A stretch of 8,948 nucleotides of DNA from Pseudomonadota bacterium (GTDB lineage: Bacteria > Pseudomonadota > Alphaproteobacteria > Acetobacterales > Acetobacteraceae). The notes beneath the pieces were generated by a model that saw only the letters and a program-made list of their open reading frames with translations, searched no databases and was not told where the DNA came from. How positions within the stretch are numbered: position 1 is the stretch's first letter; each line of letters starts with the position of its first letter. Shown in pieces: positions 7,278-8,948 of this stretch. The position numbers were made by a program, and so were the translations under genes. Location of the stretch: assembly GCA_021784255.1 (NCBI GenBank), contig JAJXSZ010000113.1:1-8948 (forward strand), written 5' to 3'.

Positions 7278-8248
7278 TGGAACCGCTGGCGCCGTTCAGC
7301 GTCGTCGCGCCCACGAGCCTGGCAGCAGCACTCGCGGCGCTGGCCGAGCCCGAGGCGCGGCTGGTCGCGGGCGGCACCGACCTGATGGTCAATCTGCGCC
7401 ACGGCATCGGCGCGCCGCGGACCCTGGTCGATGCGCGCGGGGTGGCGGAGCTGCGGGGCATCGCGGCGCAGGGGGGCGGGCTCGCGATCGGGGCCGCGGT
7501 CACGCTGGCGGAGCTGGCCGAGGATGCGCGCGTCGGCGGGCGCTGGCCGGCGCTCGCCGAGGCGGCACGGCTGGTGGCGGCGCCGGCACATCGCGCGGCG
7601 GCGACCGTCGGCGGCAATCTCTGCCTCGACACCCGCTGCACCTTCTACAACCGCAGCGCCTGGTGGCGCGCCGCCAACGGGTTCTGTCTCAAGCATCGAG
7701 GCAGCGTCTGCCATGTCGCGCCGACCGGCAATCGCTGCCACGCCGCGTTCAGCGGCGACCTCGCCGCCCCGCTGCTGGCCTATGGCGCGACGGTGGAGAT
7801 CGCCGGGCCGGCGGGCGCGCGCCGCCAGCCGCTCGGCGCACTCTACCGCGAGGATGGCGCCGCGCACCTGACCCTCGCGGCCGGCGAGATCGTAACGTCA
7901 GTGCAACTTCCGCCGCAGCCGCTGCCGGCGCGCTACGCCAAGGCGCGGGCGCGCCAGGCGATCGACTTTCCGCTCGCCGGCGTGGCGGTGGCGCTCGGCA
8001 TGGCGGCGGGCAAGGTGGCGGCGCTGCGCGTGGCGCTGACCGGCACCAACGCCAGCCCGTTCCTGCTCGCCGGCGTCGAGGCGCTGACCGGCGCGGTGCC
8101 GGACGCGGCGTGGCGCGAGCAACTGGGCAAGCTGGTGCAGAAACAGGTGACGCCGATGCGCACCACGCTGCTCGCGGCACAGTATCGGCGCCGGGCCGCC
8201 GCGGCGCTGGCGATGCGGCTGGCGGCGGGGCTTGCGGGAGAGGCATGA
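7277..8248 (+). CDS. hcrB: 4-hydroxybenzoyl-CoA reductase, beta subunit (FAD and [4Fe-4S])
   Basis: The 323-residue FAD subunit takes electrons from the external donor, ferredoxin in Thauera. FAD-binding motifs are VAGGTDL (30-36) and TVGGNLC (110-116). Inserted after the second motif is the roughly 40-residue loop known from 4-hydroxybenzoyl-CoA reductases, with cysteines at 121, 137, 145 and 154 in RCTFYN, GFCLKH, VCHVAP and NRCHAAF. This spacing (15, 7 and 8 residues between) is that recalled for the Thauera [4Fe-4S] ligands, shifted by one residue. CO dehydrogenase and xanthine dehydrogenase FAD subunits lack this loop, so it is the strongest evidence for the specific enzyme. The start shares TGATG with the alpha stop, and GAGAGGG lies 7 bases upstream. 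No ferredoxin gene is visible nearby, so the electron donor must be encoded elsewhere. It corresponds to hbaD of R. palustris. Confidence 0.94.
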   Translation: MEPLAPFSVVAPTSLAAALAALAEPEARLVAGGTDLMVNLRHGIGAPRTLVDARGVAELRGIAAQGGGLAIGAAVTLAELAEDARVGGRWPALAEAARLVAAPAHRAAATVGGNLCLDTRCTFYNRSAWWRAANGFCLKHRGSVCHVAPTGNRCHAAFSGDLAAPLLAYGATVEIAGPAGARRQPLGALYREDGAAHLTLAAGEIVTSVQLPPQPLPARYAKARARQAIDFPLAGVAVALGMAAGKVAALRVALTGTNASPFLLAGVEALTGAVPDAAWREQLGKLVQKQVTPMRTTLLAAQYRRRAAAALAMRLAAGLAGEA

Positions 8249-8250
8249 CG

Positions 8251-8742
8251 ATGGCGCAGACACACATCGCCCGCGCGCTGCACGACGAGCACATGGCCAC
8301 GCTCGCGCTGCTGGCGCGGCTCGAATCGCTGCTCGGCCAGCACCCGCCGGCCGAGCCGCCCGAGGCGGCGGCGCCGGCGGTCGCAGCCCTGCTCGACGAC
8401 TTCGCCGCCGCGGTCGGGCGCGAGGTCGCAACTCATTTCGCCTTCGAGGAGAGGGCGCTGTTTCCGCTTCTCGACGAACCCGAAATGACCGGGCAGCTCA
8501 TCGCCGAGCACGCGGCGCTGCTGGCGGCGGCGCGCCGGCTCGCGCTGGCCGCGGGCGAGGCGCGGGCGCACGGGTTCGAGGCGGCGTCGTGGCGCACCTT
8601 CCATGCGACGGCGGGCGGGCTGTGCAGCGCGCTCACGGCGCATATCGAGAAGGAGGAGATGGGGCTGCTGGCGGCGCTGGACGCGACGCTCGACGCCGAG
8701 ACCGATGCCAGCCTGGCGATCGACTACGCGGCGGAGCACTGA
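8251..8742 (+). CDS. Hemerythrin HHE-domain protein
   Basis: The 163-residue protein is a single four-helix hemerythrin-like domain that should bind a non-haem di-iron centre. Candidate ligands are His11 and His14 (LHDEHM), His62 and Glu66 (THFAFEE), His87 (AEHAALL), His131 and Glu135 (HIEKEE); His118 is another possibility. There is no signal peptide and no ScdA-type N-terminal domain, so it is not a full-length RIC/YtfE iron-sulfur repair protein. Two starts are possible. ATG 8251 has AGAGG seven bases upstream and is chosen. ATG 8245 would overlap the beta-subunit stop as ATGA but sits only one base after that purine run. The gene directly follows the reductase genes and probably shares their transcript. 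Hemerythrin-like proteins bind O2 or NO, so protection or oxygen sensing for the oxygen-labile reductase is a fair guess, not something the sequence shows. Confidence 0.85.
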   Translation: MAQTHIARALHDEHMATLALLARLESLLGQHPPAEPPEAAAPAVAALLDDFAAAVGREVATHFAFEERALFPLLDEPEMTGQLIAEHAALLAAARRLALAAGEARAHGFEAASWRTFHATAGGLCSALTAHIEKEEMGLLAALDATLDAETDASLAIDYAAEH

Positions 8743-8751
8743 GGAAAAACC

Positions 8752-8948
8752 ATGAACACCACAGCAACAATCGGGTTGCGGCCGTTGCGGGCCACGGATG
8801 GCGAGGCGGTGGCGGCGATCGACCGCGCGCTCTCGGGCCGGCCGCGCGGCGCGTTCTTCGCCCGTCGCCTGGCCCAGCTCGCGCGCGAGCCCGCTTCCTT
8901 CGCCGCCTTCGCCGCCGAGCGTGACGGCGCGCTCGCGGGTTTCGTGCT
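8752..8948 (+). CDS. GNAT-family N-acetyltransferase, 5' part (cut by window edge)
   Basis: The gene begins at ATG 8752, with GAGGAAAAA just upstream and only 9 bases after the hemerythrin stop, and runs off the window after 65 full codons. The visible part starts with TIGLRPLRATDGEAVAAIDR, the usual beta 1/alpha 1 opening of GNAT enzymes, and later shows FAAERDGALAGFV, the typical beta 2-beta 3 turn. The acetyl-CoA-binding motif would lie beyond the edge. Its opening resembles that of the BadL-like GNAT at 680-1138 (RPLRATD versus RPARASD, then IDRALSG versus LDSETTG), so the two may be related paralogs. The spacing suggests it belongs to the reductase operon. A role in aminobenzoate or other small-molecule acetylation is only suggested by context. 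Confidence 0.75.
   Translation, partial: MNTTATIGLRPLRATDGEAVAAIDRALSGRPRGAFFARRLAQLAREPASFAAFAAERDGALAGFV

Overview
The window is very GC-rich, densely packed bacterial DNA. Its gene content is that of an anaerobic (or facultatively phototrophic or denitrifying) proteobacterial degrader of aromatic acids, most likely an alphaproteobacterium. The closest known plan is the hba/bad region of Rhodopseudomonas palustris, but the gene order and some parts differ. The taxonomic guess rests on composition and gene families only.

Layout. At 1-195 (+) lies the 3' end of a membrane protein, tentatively the anchor subunit of a molybdopterin oxidoreductase. At 203-1138 (-) a two-gene unit encodes a GNAT N-acetyltransferase and an Rrf2-family regulator; this matches BadL (aminobenzoate acetyltransferase) and BadM (the repressor that senses acetamidobenzoate). 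A 98-bp divergent promoter region follows. On the plus strand come a benzoate/4-hydroxybenzoate-CoA ligase (1237-2811), an MFS transporter (2920-4347), a 129-bp regulatory gap, and the three genes of 4-hydroxybenzoyl-CoA reductase: gamma (4477-4953), alpha (4953-7277) and beta (7277-8248). A hemerythrin-domain protein (8251-8742) and the start of a second GNAT acetyltransferase (8752 to the edge) complete the row.

How it fits together. The transporter is inferred to import an aromatic acid. The ligase makes the CoA thioester using ATP. The molybdenum/FAD/Fe-S reductase removes the para-hydroxyl to give benzoyl-CoA, which would feed a benzoyl-CoA reductase encoded outside this window. The beta subunit carries the extra [4Fe-4S] loop that separates 4-hydroxybenzoyl-CoA reductases from ordinary molybdenum hydroxylases of the xanthine oxidase family.

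Regulation. The gap before the reductase genes is the most structured non-coding piece. It holds a perfect 15-bp inverted repeat whose centre is an exact FNR consensus (TTGAT-N4-ATCAA), a plausible -10 box at class II FNR spacing, and then three tandem copies of a 16-bp element across the predicted start site. The proposed model is anaerobic activation by an FNR/AadR-type protein, combined with a second regulator on the repeats, possibly the BadM-like protein. The hemerythrin protein may buffer or sense O2 or NO for the oxygen-sensitive enzyme. These regulatory links are inference.
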